Shown piece by piece: positions 16,571-25,777 of a stretch of 64,000 nt of DNA. Position 1 is the stretch's first letter; each line of letters opens with the position of its first letter. A program made the position numbers and the translations under genes. Source of the DNA: Dokdonella_A sp966248875 (lineage in GTDB: Bacteria > Pseudomonadota > Gammaproteobacteria > Xanthomonadales > Rhodanobacteraceae). The notes under the pieces are model-generated. The model saw only the letters and a list, made by a program, of their open reading frames with translations. It had not been told where the DNA came from and did not search any database. The stretch lies in assembly GCA_966248875.1 (NCBI GenBank), contig CBINBI010000003.1:52981-116980 (forward strand). Reading direction: 5' to 3'.

Positions 16571-17389
16571 GTGAGCAGAAAAAAGACGCCGGTCTGGACC
16601 TGGATCGCAGGAGGCGCCGCACTGGCCGTTGCCATCGGGGCGGGCGTGTATTTTGCGGACACCGCCAAGCCTCCGGTGACGCAACTGCCTGCCCCCGCGC
16701 CGGCGAACCCGCCGGCCGCGGCGCCGGCCACTCCGCCGATCGAGCATCCGATCGAGCAGGCTGCGGGCGCGGACACGGAAGACACCGCCCCGCTGCCCCC
16801 GCTGGACGCGAGCGATGCGGCGGTGCTGGAGGCGCTCCGCGCGCTCGTCGGTGATGTGATCGGCGATCTTCTGAATCCGCAGCACGTGATCCAGCGCATC
16901 GTCGCGACGATCGACAGCCTGCCGCGGCAGAAGCTCGCCTTCGACGCGCTGCCCGTGCGCCCTGCGCAAGGCACATTCGTCGCGCGCAGCGACGGCGCCC
17001 GGAGCGAAATCGACGCGCGGAACTACACGCGCTACGCCGCGTATGTGCGCGTTGCGCAGGCGATCGATGCGGAGAAGCTCGTCGGGTGGTACGCGCACTT
17101 CTATCCGCTGTTTCAGGAGGCCTACCGCGAGCTCGGCTACAAGGACGGCTATTTCAATGACCGGCTCGTGTTCGTGATCGACCATCTCCTGGCGACGCCG
17201 GATCTCGCCGAGCCCGCGGCAGTCACGCGATCCAGCGTGACGTACGAGTATGCCGACCCGGCGCTCGAATCCCGCTCGGCCGGCCAGAAACTCCTCCTGC
17301 GCACCGGGCCCGAGAACGAGGCGGCGATCAAGGTGAAGCTCCGCGAGATCCGCGCGGCGCTCACCGGGCAGACGCTGCCGCCTGCCTGA
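16571..17389 (+). CDS. DUF3014 domain membrane-anchored protein
   Basis: 272 residues, GTG start (SRKKTPVWTWIAGG). One N-terminal membrane helix (about residues 8-28) is followed by a Pro/Ala linker and the DUF3014 domain (SLPRQKLAFDALPVRPAQG, ARNYTRYAAYVRVAQAID, FYPLFQEAYRELGY). Topology suggests the domain lies in the periplasm. The family has no known function. Divergent from the LigD-type gene across 187 bases that show no other clear feature. Confidence 0.85.
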   Translation: MSRKKTPVWTWIAGGAALAVAIGAGVYFADTAKPPVTQLPAPAPANPPAAAPATPPIEHPIEQAAGADTEDTAPLPPLDASDAAVLEALRALVGDVIGDLLNPQHVIQRIVATIDSLPRQKLAFDALPVRPAQGTFVARSDGARSEIDARNYTRYAAYVRVAQAIDAEKLVGWYAHFYPLFQEAYRELGYKDGYFNDRLVFVIDHLLATPDLAEPAAVTRSSVTYEYADPALESRSAGQKLLLRTGPENEAAIKVKLREIRAALTGQTLPPA

Positions 17390-17486
17390 GCGTCGCGGGA
17401 ACGGCGCCCCTTTCGGCACTCCTTTCGCGCCCTCATCTCTGCGTGAGTGCTCTTGCGTCGGATGCGACGCTCTGGCGAGGATGACG

Positions 17487-17696
17487 ATGTTCACTTTCCT
17501 GCTCTGGGTCCTCCTGCTCGTCCTGTGCTGGCCGCTGGCGCTGCTCGCTCTGGTGCTCTATCCGATCGTCTGGCTGCTGCTGCTGCCGTTCCGCCTGGTC
17601 GGCATCGCGGTGGAAGGCGTCTTCGAGCTCCTGCGCGCGATCATCTTCCTGCCCGCGCGGCTGCTCGGCGGCAGGCCGGCGCGCAGTCGCGCGTAG
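17487..17696 (+). CDS. Small hydrophobic membrane protein
   Basis: 69 residues: MFTFLLWVLLLVLCWPLALL followed by a second hydrophobic segment (LYPIVWLLLLPFRLVGIAV) and a short basic tail. ATG 17487 has GAGG six bases upstream; ATG 17481 abuts the GAGG and is less likely. No family recognised with certainty. The composition and clean ribosome site make it a probable real inner-membrane peptide. It is convergent with the RES toxin. Confidence 0.6.
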   Translation: MFTFLLWVLLLVLCWPLALLALVLYPIVWLLLLPFRLVGIAVEGVFELLRAIIFLPARLLGGRPARSRA

Positions 17697-17772
17697 CCGA
17701 AGAACTTCAGGAAACACGCCGGCGTCACCGACGACGTCGGCGTCCTGCTGCGCAACCACCGCGAACGCGGAC

Positions 17773-18513
17773 CTACTTCCGGCGCGGCAAGCCCAGCATC
17801 TCGGGCGCGAACGCGAGCCGCTCACCGCCGAGATTCGTCTCCGCGAGCACCTGCGTGCGCGCAACCTTGATCAGCCAGGTGTGCTGCTCGAGCGGCTCGC
17901 GCTTGCGGAACGCCTTCGGCGTCAGCACCGCGAGCGCCGCGCGATGCTCGGGATCGCGCACGGAGCGATAGCGGATCAGGGCGACACGTGCCTCGCGTGC
18001 GACGCGGGCGAGCGCTTGCGTCGCTTCGTAGCTCGCGGGGTCTTCCCAGCTTCTGCGCTGGCGATCGAACGGCGGCTGCTGGAGCACGATGACCGATCCC
18101 GCGACGCTCGCCCGGAACGCCGTGTGCGGAACGGGCAGCAGATCCGGCGTCCCCGGCGAATCGGCGAGGAAGCACAGCCGCCAGTAGGCGACTTCGGCGA
18201 GCGCCGTCTGCACGACGTCGGCGCCATACCAGACGCCGGGATCGCCGATACCCCGGAAGCGCGAACCCACGGGCGGTGGCGCCGGATAGCGGAACGGCGT
18301 CGCCAGAAGATAGTGCAGGTGGGCAGCGCCCGCCGGGAGCGGCGGCTTGCTCGCTTCGAGCATGTCCTCCAGCGTGCGCTGCTCGTCCAGCGTGTCGACC
18401 AGCCGCATCGTCGGCACGCGATGCTGCGCCTCGACGATGCGCCACGGCTTCGCCGCGAGCTGGCGAGCGGCGCCACGCACGATCTCCGCAGTGAAATGCC
18501 TGGGTGCCATCAT
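17773..18513 (-). CDS. RES-domain toxin
   Basis: 246 residues. The RES domain is marked by the Arg, Glu and Ser positions that name it: SRFRGIGDPGVWYGADVVQTALAEVAYWRL, with the later FRASV and RYRSVRDPEHR. RES toxins (MbcT, ParT type) are ADP-ribosyltransferase-like enzymes that degrade NAD+ or modify a metabolic protein, causing growth arrest. It lies 94 bases downstream of the Xre/MbcA antitoxin gene on the same strand, the expected order. Start is ATG 18513 or 18510; no strong ribosome site. Confidence 0.9.
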   Translation of the reverse strand: MMAPRHFTAEIVRGAARQLAAKPWRIVEAQHRVPTMRLVDTLDEQRTLEDMLEASKPPLPAGAAHLHYLLATPFRYPAPPPVGSRFRGIGDPGVWYGADVVQTALAEVAYWRLCFLADSPGTPDLLPVPHTAFRASVAGSVIVLQQPPFDRQRRSWEDPASYEATQALARVAREARVALIRYRSVRDPEHRAALAVLTPKAFRKREPLEQHTWLIKVARTQVLAETNLGGERLAFAPEMLGLPRRK

Positions 18514-18607
18514 GACTCGGATGCGAGCATGGACGAGCGGCGTCGCAGGCTTTGCGATCCCGCCTGCGCAGAATCGTGATCACGCGGGAAGCGGAGCCTG
18601 CGAGCTG

Positions 18608-18997
18608 TCAGGGCCGCCCGCGCGCCGTGTCGAGGTAATGGAGCACATGAATCAGTCCTTCCGCGCTGCGCAGCCGGTCGATCGGCTTCTCGCCGCCGAA
18701 CGCGGCATTCGCGGAATTGAGCCACGCGCGTGCCGCTTCGTCGTTCGAGCCGACGATTGCATCGAGCGAGCGGAACACGCGTACCCACAATTTGGCGAGC
18801 TCGCCGGATTTGCTGTCCGGATCGAGCGACGCGCCGCCGTTCGCGGCGCGCGAGATGGTCGAGGCGCTGACGCCGATGATCTCGGCCAGCGTGCGCTGCG
18901 GCACTTCGAGGATGTCGGCGGCGCGCAGCGCGGCCTTGGTCAGGACGCGGGCCGGATCGGCCTCGGGAACGGGGGATTTGCGCGCGGTGGACCACAT
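18608..18997 (-). CDS. Xre/MbcA/ParS family antitoxin (DUF2384)
   Basis: 129 residues. An Xre-like helix-turn-helix (TLAEIIGVSASTISRAANGG, about residues 36-55) is followed by the DUF2384 toxin-binding module (RAWLNSANAAFGGEKPIDRL, then EGLIHVLHYLDTARGRP). It neutralises the RES toxin encoded next and, by family behaviour, represses its own promoter. ATG 18997 gives the usual length; the frame is open upstream but crosses the promoter, so longer starts are rejected. Confidence 0.9.
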   Translation of the reverse strand: MWSTARKSPVPEADPARVLTKAALRAADILEVPQRTLAEIIGVSASTISRAANGGASLDPDSKSGELAKLWVRVFRSLDAIVGSNDEAARAWLNSANAAFGGEKPIDRLRSAEGLIHVLHYLDTARGRP

Positions 18998-19028
18998 GGT
19001 GACGGCAGCCCTGCTGATTGCACGGGAA

Positions 19029-19057
19029 ATTATCCTCCGTAAATATTGCAAGTGCAA
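19029..19057 (-). promoter_or_regulatory. Sigma-70-type promoter and dyad operator of the toxin-antitoxin operon
   Basis: On the minus strand TTGCAC (19052-19057), a 17-base spacer, and GATAAT (19029-19034) give a near-consensus -35/-10 pair 32 bases before the antitoxin ATG. The -35 lies inside a dyad, TTGCA-AG-TGCAA on the plus strand (19046-19057), a natural operator for the Xre antitoxin; a further TTGCAC-like half-site sits at about 19017-19023. Confidence 0.7.
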
Positions 19058-19201
19058 CCAGACGCGAGCGTCGGAGGTATGAGGGTCGGGAATGAGATCT
19101 CGGTGAGGCATGGCGCGTCGGAGTGGCGAAGGCCTGCGCATCCTGACCGGCCGCAATGGACCCGTAATGCCGGCTCGCCCATCCGGTGCAGGAATTCGAC
19201 G

Positions 19202-20431
19202 TCAGCCGAAGAACCAGTAGCAGACGGCGATCGACGCGATGACGCCGGCGAGATCGGCGAGCAGCGCGCAGCCAACCGCATGCCGCGCGCGCCGGATGCC
19301 GACCGCGCCGAAATAGACCGCAAGCACGTAGAACGTCGTTTCCGTGCTGCCCTGCACCGTCGCGGCGACCAGCGACGAAAAGCTGTCCACGCCGTGCGTC
19401 TTCATCGTCTCGATCAGCATCGCGCGCGCGGCGCTGCCCGAGAACGGCTTGACCAGCGCGGTTGGCAGCGCGTCGACGAAGCGCGTGTCGAAGCCGGTGC
19501 TCGCTGCGATCCAGCGGATGCCGTCCAGGGCGAAATCGAGCGCGCCGGAAGCGCGCAGCACGCCGACCGCGCACAGCATCGCGACGAGATACGGCAAGAG
19601 GTCCTTCGCAACCTCGAAGCCCTGCTTGGCGCCCTCGACGAAGCTCTCGTAGACCGGAACCTTGCGCCACGCGCCGGCGAGGAGGAACGCGATCACGATC
19701 GCGAACAGCACGAGGTTGCCGGTGAGCGAGGACAGCGGCGCGAGCGAGGCGGCCGGGAGACTCGCGAGCAGCGCGATGAAGCCGCCGAACAGAACGGCGG
19801 TTGCGCCGATCCAGGCGAGCACGACCGGATCGCGCAGCCTGATCCGCTGCACGATGGCGACCGCGAGGAAACCGGTCAGCGTCGACGCGCTCGTCGCGAG
19901 CAGGATCGGCAGGAACACCAGCGTCGGATCGTGCGCGCCCTGCTGCGCGCGATACATGAAGATACTGACCGGCAGCAACGTCAGCGACGACGCGTTCAGC
20001 ACCAGAAACAGGATCTGCGCATTGCTTGCCGTATCCGTGCTCGGATTCAGTGTCTGCAGCTCGCGCATGGCACGCAGGCCGATCGGCGTCGCCGCGTTGT
20101 CGAGGCCGAGCGCGTTGGCGGCGAAGTTGAGCGTGATCAGGCCCACCGCCGGGTGGTCCTCGGGCACGTCGGGCATCAAGCGCCGGAAGAGCGGCCCGAG
20201 CGCGCGCGCGAGCGCGTCGATCAAGCCGGCCTGCTCGGCGATGCGCAGCAGGCCGAGCCACAGCGTCAGCGTGCCGAACAGGAGGATCATGACCTCGACC
20301 GACAGCCGGGCCATGTCGAACAGGCTGGCGATCATTGCGGCGAACACCGCGCCGTCGCCGCCGAGAATCCAGCGCGCGAGCGCGGCCACTGCCGCCGTCA
20401 GGAAAAAGCCGAGCCAGAGCCGATTGAGCAT
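19202..20431 (-). CDS. SpmA/SpmB-like fused nucleoside-recognition (Gate domain) membrane protein
   Basis: 409 residues with about ten membrane helices. Two Gate/nucleoside-recognition repeats are visible: the first with LITLNFAANALGLDNAATP, the second with ALVKPFSGSAARAMLIETM and GVDSFSSLVAATVQGSTETT, which correspond to SpmA and SpmB respectively, here in one chain. In Bacillus these are spore maturation proteins; in Proteobacteria the fused form is a transporter-like protein of unknown substrate. ATG 20431 has GGCGAGGC before it. It is divergent from the DUF938 gene. Confidence 0.87.
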   Translation of the reverse strand: MLNRLWLGFFLTAAVAALARWILGGDGAVFAAMIASLFDMARLSVEVMILLFGTLTLWLGLLRIAEQAGLIDALARALGPLFRRLMPDVPEDHPAVGLITLNFAANALGLDNAATPIGLRAMRELQTLNPSTDTASNAQILFLVLNASSLTLLPVSIFMYRAQQGAHDPTLVFLPILLATSASTLTGFLAVAIVQRIRLRDPVVLAWIGATAVLFGGFIALLASLPAASLAPLSSLTGNLVLFAIVIAFLLAGAWRKVPVYESFVEGAKQGFEVAKDLLPYLVAMLCAVGVLRASGALDFALDGIRWIAASTGFDTRFVDALPTALVKPFSGSAARAMLIETMKTHGVDSFSSLVAATVQGSTETTFYVLAVYFGAVGIRRARHAVGCALLADLAGVIASIAVCYWFFG

Positions 20432-20542
20432 GCGCCTCGCCGCCGGAGAGGTATGCAAGCATCGCACAGCAGGCTTCGCGCCGCTCGCCGCGGCGACGCG
20501 CGGGCAGGTGCTTCCCGATTTCCGCTGAGGCACACTCAGGCG

Positions 20543-21142
20543 ATGGACGACAAGCCTTTCGCGCCTGCCTGCGAGCGCAACCGCGAGCCGATCCTTTCGG
20601 TGCTGCGCGCGCATTTCGCCGATCGCTCACGCGTGCTCGAGATCGGCAGCGGCACAGGCCAGCACGCGGTGCATTTCGCGGCGGCGATGCCGCAGCTCGT
20701 CTGGCAGACGTCGGACCGCGCCGAAAACCTCGCTGGAATCCGCGCCTGGCTCGCCGACGCGAACCTCGCGAACACACCGCCGCCGATCGAGCTCGACGTC
20801 GCCACGGGCGGCTGGCCGGTCACGCCCTTCGACGGTGTCTTCAGCGCAAACACGCTGCACATCATGAGCTGGCGCGAAGTCGGGATGCTGTTCGACGCCC
20901 TGCCTTCGGTCACGACGCCGGACGCGAAGGTCGTGATCTACGGTCCGTTCAACTACGAAGGCGCCTACACCAGCGCGAGCAACGCCGCCTTCGACGAATC
21001 GCTGAAGGCGCGCTCGCCGCACATGGGTCTGCGCGACATGGAAGCGGTCGACGCGCTCGCACGCAGGGCCGGCTTTGCACTGATCGACGACGTGGCGATG
21101 CCGGCGAACAACCGCACGCTCGTCTGGCAGCGGCAATCGTGA
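20543..21142 (+). CDS. DUF938 family SAM-dependent methyltransferase-like protein
   Basis: 199 residues. It begins PFAPACERNREPILSVLRAHF and carries the SAM-binding motif VLEIGSGTGQHAVHFA (about residues 30-45), then WQTSDRAENLAGIRAWL and FSANTLHIMSW, all typical of DUF938. The substrate is unknown. Its stop overlaps the GTG start of the next gene (GTGA), so the two are co-translated and may act together. Confidence 0.9.
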   Translation: MDDKPFAPACERNREPILSVLRAHFADRSRVLEIGSGTGQHAVHFAAAMPQLVWQTSDRAENLAGIRAWLADANLANTPPPIELDVATGGWPVTPFDGVFSANTLHIMSWREVGMLFDALPSVTTPDAKVVIYGPFNYEGAYTSASNAAFDESLKARSPHMGLRDMEAVDALARRAGFALIDDVAMPANNRTLVWQRQS

Positions 21143-21822
21143 GCGCACCGGTGCTGGTCGCGTGGAGCGGCGGCAAGGATTCCGCCATGGCGCTCGAGCG
21201 GCTGCTCGACGACCCCGGCTGGCACGTGGCGGGACTGCTGACGACCATTACGACCGGCTACGAGCGCATCGCGATCCACGGCGTGCGCCGCTCGATCCTG
21301 CGCCGGCAGGTGGACGCGCTCGGGCTGCCATTGTTCGAGGCCGAGATTCCGCCGCAGGCGAGCAATGCGGTCTATGAAGTCGAATTCGCCCGCGCGCTGG
21401 AGCACGCGCGATCGACTTGCGGCGCCGAGCTGGAGACGATTGCGTTCGGAGATCTCTTTCTTGCCGACGTGCGTGCGTATCGTGACGCGCTGCTCGCGCG
21501 GCTCGGCTGGCGCAGCGTCTATCCGCTGTGGCAGGAAGACACGGCGAGCCTCGCGCACCGATTCATCGAGCGCGGATTCCGCGCCATCCTGAGCTCTGTC
21601 GATACCGAGCTGCTCGATGCGGGATTCTGCGGCCGCGATTTCGATGAGTCGCTGCTTGCCGATCTGCCCGCCGGAGTCGATCCCTGCGGCGAGAACGGCG
21701 AGTTTCACACGTGCGTGTATGCGGGTCCGCTCTGGCGCAAGCCCATTGTTCTAGAGCGCGGCGAGCGCGTGCTCCGCGACGGGCGCTTCCAGTATATCGA
21801 TCTGATCGATGTGAGGAGCTAG
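21139..21822 (+). CDS. Diphthine-ammonia ligase-like (Dph6 family) PP-loop ATPase
   Basis: 227 residues, GTG start overlapping the DUF938 stop. The PP-loop SGGKDSAMALERL (about residues 10-22) adenylates a substrate; GDLFLADVRAYRDAL and CGENGEFHTCVYAGP are the conserved Dph6-family motifs. In eukaryotes Dph6 amidates diphthine on EF-2, but bacteria lack diphthamide, so the bacterial substrate is different and unknown. Pairing with a methyltransferase suggests sequential small-molecule or protein modification. Confidence 0.9.
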   Translation: MSAPVLVAWSGGKDSAMALERLLDDPGWHVAGLLTTITTGYERIAIHGVRRSILRRQVDALGLPLFEAEIPPQASNAVYEVEFARALEHARSTCGAELETIAFGDLFLADVRAYRDALLARLGWRSVYPLWQEDTASLAHRFIERGFRAILSSVDTELLDAGFCGRDFDESLLADLPAGVDPCGENGEFHTCVYAGPLWRKPIVLERGERVLRDGRFQYIDLIDVRS

Positions 21823-21834
21823 AAGCTCAAGCAC

Positions 21835-21860
21835 AGAGCCGCTGCATATGCAGCGGCTCT
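21835..21860. terminator. Perfect 26-base palindrome between convergent genes
   Basis: AGAGCCGCTGCA then TA then TGCAGCGGCTCT: 12-bp arms around a two-base centre. It sits 12 bases past the Dph6-like stop and 14 bases past the small lipoprotein stop, so it can serve both convergent transcripts. No long T-run follows on either strand. Confidence 0.7.
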
Positions 21861-21874
21861 CCCGTTCAGCCCGT

Positions 21875-21997
21875 TCAGCCGATCGACACCATGCTTGCAG
21901 GCGGCGGTGTTCCGTTCGGCTGCTGCTGCTTGCAGGCGGACAGTGAAAGCAGAATGCCGAGCAGCAGGGTGGAGATCAGAATGCGCGTGAGTTTCAT
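21875..21997 (-). CDS. 40-residue lipoprotein
   Basis: MKLTRILISTLLLGILLSLS followed by the lipobox Cys (LSAC), then a short Gln/Pro-rich tail of 19 residues. The ribosome site AGGAGG lies 8 bases before the ATG, the best match in the neighbourhood. Predicted to be lipid-anchored in the envelope like entericidin-type peptides; no sequence family recognised. The frame continues upstream to 22084 without support. Confidence 0.72.
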   Translation of the reverse strand: MKLTRILISTLLLGILLSLSACKQQQPNGTPPPASMVSIG

Positions 21998-22148
21998 GCG
22001 ACAGCCTCCTATCGGGGATGTCAGCCGAGACTCGCGCGCATCCTGTGATCGTCGCGTCGCTTTTGCGTAAATATCGCGTGGCAAGCGGAACCCGCTTCGA
22101 CCGCCGTTCAGACGTCCGACGCGCTCAGCAGAATGCGTGGCGCACGCG

Positions 22149-25100
22149 TCATGCGGCGCGCGCCGACGCCGGCTCGCGCCAGGCCTGCATCAGCGTCGCC
22201 CAGCGCTGCTGCGCGGCTGCGAGGTGGCGTTCCTTGACGTGGCCGTAGCCGCGGATGCGCTCCGGAATCGAAGCGATCTCGACCGCGAGCGCATGATTGT
22301 CGTGATTCAGCGTGGAGATCAGCTCGTCGATCGTGCGGCGATAGTCCGCGATCAGCCTGCGTTCGGCCTTGCGCTCGGCCGTGTAGCCGAACACATCCAG
22401 CGCGCTGCCGCGCAGGCCGCGCATCTTCGCGAGCAGCTTGAACGCGCCCACCACCCAGCTGCCGTACTCGGCCTTGCGCAAATGCCCCTCGGCATCCTTC
22501 CTCGCGAACAGCGGAGGCGCCAGGTTGAAGTGCAGGCGATAGTTTCCGTCGAACGTCTCGCGGATGCGTTTTTCGAACTCGCCGCTGGTATAGAGCCGCG
22601 CGACCTCGTACTCGTCCTTGTATGCCATCAGCTTGAACGCATAGCGCGCCACGGCTTCGGTCAGCGACGTGAACCCTGGCGCTTTCTGCTGTTCGGCCGC
22701 GCGAACTTTGTCGACCAGCGCACGATACTCGCGCGCGTAAGCGGCATTCTGGTATGCGGTGAGAAAATCCACACGGCGGGCGATCCGCTCGTCCAGCGAG
22801 CGGCTGATCGTGGCGTCATCCAGCGGATCGGCCTGGACCGATGAAATGCAGGACGTGCCGTTCGCGGCCGCGCGCACCGTCTCGATGTCGTGCGCCGCCA
22901 TGCGGCCCCAGTTGAAAGCCGACTTGTTCATCTCGACCGCGGCCGCGTTGAGCTCGATCGCCCGCATCAGCGCGTCCAGCGAGACCGGCACCCAGCCCTT
23001 CTGCCACGCGTATCCCAGCATGAACAGGTTGCTCGCGATCGAATCGCCGAGCAGCTTCGTCGCGAGGTCGGTCGCATCGACGAGTTCGGGCTTCTCGCCG
23101 TCGAGCGCGAATGTCACGGCGTCGACGATCTGCTGCGCCGGAAACTCGAGATCGGGCTTCATCGTGAACGTACCCGGCATCGCCTGGTACGTGTTCAGCA
23201 CGACGCGGGCGCGGCCGGCGCGGATTTTCGACAGCGACCAGTAGTCGTTGACGACGACCATGTCGCAGCCCAGCACGAGATCGGCCTCGCCGGCGGCGAT
23301 GCGCACGGCGTGAATGTCGCCCGGGCTCCGCGCGATGCGCAGGTGACACGTCACCGCGCCGCCTTTCTGCGCGAGCCCGGTCTGGTCGAGCACGGTCGCG
23401 CCCTTGCCTTCGAGGTGCGCCGCCATGCCGAGCAGCGCGCCGATCGTGACGACGCCGGTGCCGCCGATGCCGGTGACGAGGATGTTCCACGGCTGATCGA
23501 GGTTCGTCGCCACAACCGGCGGCGGCAGCGTGCCGAAATCGACGCTGGCCGCACCGCCCTTGCGCTTCCTGAGCGTGCCGCCGTGCACGGTCACGAAGCT
23601 CGGGCAGAAGCCCTTGACGCAGGAAAAATCCTTGTTGCAGTTCGACTGGTCGATTTCGCGCTTGCGACCGTATTCGGTCTCCTTCGGCAGCACCGAGACG
23701 CAGAACGATTTCTCGCCGCAGTCGCCGCAGCCTTCGCAGACGAGCGAGTTGATGAAGACGCGCTTCTGCGGATCCTCCATCTTGCCGCGCTTGCGGCGCC
23801 GGCGTTTCTCGGTCGCGCAGGTCTGGTCGTAGATCAGCACCGACACGCCCGGCACCTCGCGCAGGCGCTTCTGCACCGCATCGAGCTCGTCGCGATGTAT
23901 GAACTCGACGCCGGCGGGAAAGATCTCGGGCTTCGACCACTTCGCGATGTCGTCGCTCATCACGATGATGGTCTGCACGCCTTCGCTGCGCACCTGGTGG
24001 GCGATGTCGGGCACGGTCAGCGTGCCGTCGACCGGCTGCCCACCGGTCATCGCGACCGCGTCGTTGTAGAGGATCTTGTAGGTGATGTTGACCTTCGCCG
24101 CGATCGCCTGGCGGATCGCAAGCGAACCGGAATGGAAATACGTGCCGTCGCCGAGGTTCTGGAACACGTGCTTGGTCTCGGTGAACGGCGCCTGCCCGCA
24201 CCAGGTCACGCCTTCGCCGCCCATCTGCGTGAATGTGTCGGTGCGCCGGTCCATCCACGTGACCATGTAATGGCAACCGATGCCGGCGAGAGCGCGCGAG
24301 CCTTCGGGCACCGCGGTCGACGTGTTATGCGGACAGCCCGAGCAGTAGTGCGCGGCGCGCGGGAAGCTCGCGCGCGGCATCGCGAGTTCGGCTTCCTTCG
24401 CGGCGATCCATCTCAGGCGCTCGTCGATGCGCTCGCTGGTGAAGAAGCGCTTCAGACGCGCGGCGATCACCTTCGCGATCATCGCGGGCGTCAACTCGTT
24501 CGTCGACGGGAGTACCCATTCGCCGGCTTCGTCGTATTTGCCGACGATCGACGGGCGAATATGATGATCCCAGTTGTACATGTGCTCTTTCAGCTGCGAC
24601 TCGATGAACGAGCGCTTCTCCTCGACGACGACGATGTCCTCGAGCCCGCGCGCGAACTCGCGGATGCCGACCGGCTCGAGCGGCCAGGTCATGCCGACCT
24701 TGTAGACGCGCACGCCGATGTCGCGCGCCTCCTCGGTGCCGATGCCGAGGTATTCGAGCGCCTGCAACACGTCGAGATAGCTCTTGCCGGTCGTCACGAT
24801 GCCGAGCCGCGCGCGCGGCGAATCGATGACGACGCGGTCGATGCCGTTCGCGCGCGCGAACGCGATCGCGGCCTGCACGGCGTAGCGGTGCAGGCGCATT
24901 TCCTGATCGAGCGGCGGATCGGGCCAGCGGATGTTGAGGCCCCCCGGCGGCAGCTCGAAATCCGTCGGCACGACGATATCGAGCTGGTGCGGATCGACGA
25001 CGACGCTCGCGCTCGACTCGACCGTTTCTGCGATCGTCTTGAAGCCGACCCAGCGACCGGTGAAGCGCGACATCGCCCAGCCCATGAGCCCCATGTCGAG

Positions 25101-25664
25101 GATGTCCTGCACGCCGGCCGGATTCAGCACCGGTATCATCGCCGAGACGAATTCCAGCTCCGAGCCGTGCGGCAGCGTCGACGAGCGGCAGGCGTGATCG
25201 TCAGCCGCGAGCGCGAGCACGCCGCCGTGCTTCGACGTGCCGGCCGCATTGCCGTGCTTGAACACATCGCCGCAGCGATCGACGCCCGGTCCCTTCCCGT
25301 ACCACATCGCGAACACGCCGTCGTACTTCGCGCCCGGAAACAGGTTCGCCTGCTGCGTGCCCCAGACCATGGTCGCGCCGAGGTCCTCATTGAGGCCCGG
25401 CGTGAACTCGATGTTCGCGGCCTTGAGGTGCTTCTTCGCCTTCCAGAGCTCGAGGTCGAAGCCGCCGAGCGGCGAGCCGCGATAGCCCGAGATGAAGCCT
25501 GCTGTGTTCAGCCCCGCCGCGCGGTCGCGCATCTGCTGCATCAGCGGCAGGCGCACGAGAGCCTGCACGCCCGAGAGGTAGATGCGTCCCTCGGTGCGCG
25601 TGTACTTGTGCTCGAGCGTGTACTCGCGGTCGATAACGGGGGCCGCAGTAGCGGGAACGGACAT
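22149..25664 (-). CDS. Indolepyruvate ferredoxin oxidoreductase family protein (fused TPP enzyme)
   Basis: 1171 residues, the usual length of the fused proteobacterial form. The N-terminal PFOR-like domain (EHKYTRTEGRIYLSGVQAL, GYRGSPLGGFD) is followed by the TPP-binding domain (YCSGCPHNTS, ALAGIGCHYMV, MGGEGVTW, YFHSGSLAIRQA), an iron-sulfur segment (CEGCGDCGEKSFC and the later KDFSCVKGFCPSF, about residues 640-680), the gamma-type domain (VTGIGGTGVVTIGALLG, about 728) and a C-terminal DUF6537-like region. It oxidatively decarboxylates arylpyruvates from aromatic amino acids. That fits catabolism alongside PhhA, though the genes are 17 kb apart. ATG 25664 opens the family sequence. Confidence 0.93.
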   Translation of the reverse strand: MSVPATAAPVIDREYTLEHKYTRTEGRIYLSGVQALVRLPLMQQMRDRAAGLNTAGFISGYRGSPLGGFDLELWKAKKHLKAANIEFTPGLNEDLGATMVWGTQQANLFPGAKYDGVFAMWYGKGPGVDRCGDVFKHGNAAGTSKHGGVLALAADDHACRSSTLPHGSELEFVSAMIPVLNPAGVQDILDMGLMGWAMSRFTGRWVGFKTIAETVESSASVVVDPHQLDIVVPTDFELPPGGLNIRWPDPPLDQEMRLHRYAVQAAIAFARANGIDRVVIDSPRARLGIVTTGKSYLDVLQALEYLGIGTEEARDIGVRVYKVGMTWPLEPVGIREFARGLEDIVVVEEKRSFIESQLKEHMYNWDHHIRPSIVGKYDEAGEWVLPSTNELTPAMIAKVIAARLKRFFTSERIDERLRWIAAKEAELAMPRASFPRAAHYCSGCPHNTSTAVPEGSRALAGIGCHYMVTWMDRRTDTFTQMGGEGVTWCGQAPFTETKHVFQNLGDGTYFHSGSLAIRQAIAAKVNITYKILYNDAVAMTGGQPVDGTLTVPDIAHQVRSEGVQTIIVMSDDIAKWSKPEIFPAGVEFIHRDELDAVQKRLREVPGVSVLIYDQTCATEKRRRRKRGKMEDPQKRVFINSLVCEGCGDCGEKSFCVSVLPKETEYGRKREIDQSNCNKDFSCVKGFCPSFVTVHGGTLRKRKGGAASVDFGTLPPPVVATNLDQPWNILVTGIGGTGVVTIGALLGMAAHLEGKGATVLDQTGLAQKGGAVTCHLRIARSPGDIHAVRIAAGEADLVLGCDMVVVNDYWSLSKIRAGRARVVLNTYQAMPGTFTMKPDLEFPAQQIVDAVTFALDGEKPELVDATDLATKLLGDSIASNLFMLGYAWQKGWVPVSLDALMRAIELNAAAVEMNKSAFNWGRMAAHDIETVRAAANGTSCISSVQADPLDDATISRSLDERIARRVDFLTAYQNAAYAREYRALVDKVRAAEQQKAPGFTSLTEAVARYAFKLMAYKDEYEVARLYTSGEFEKRIRETFDGNYRLHFNLAPPLFARKDAEGHLRKAEYGSWVVGAFKLLAKMRGLRGSALDVFGYTAERKAERRLIADYRRTIDELISTLNHDNHALAVEIASIPERIRGYGHVKERHLAAAQQRWATLMQAWREPASARAA

Positions 25665-25777
25665 GGCTGGGCCGCTCGAAAAGGCGTCGGGAAAAGAGCG
25701 GAATTGTAGCAGGCGGGAAGGGGCGGCCCGGGTGGCCGGCCGGCTCCGGGCGACGATCGCCGCCGCGGCGGACTTCC

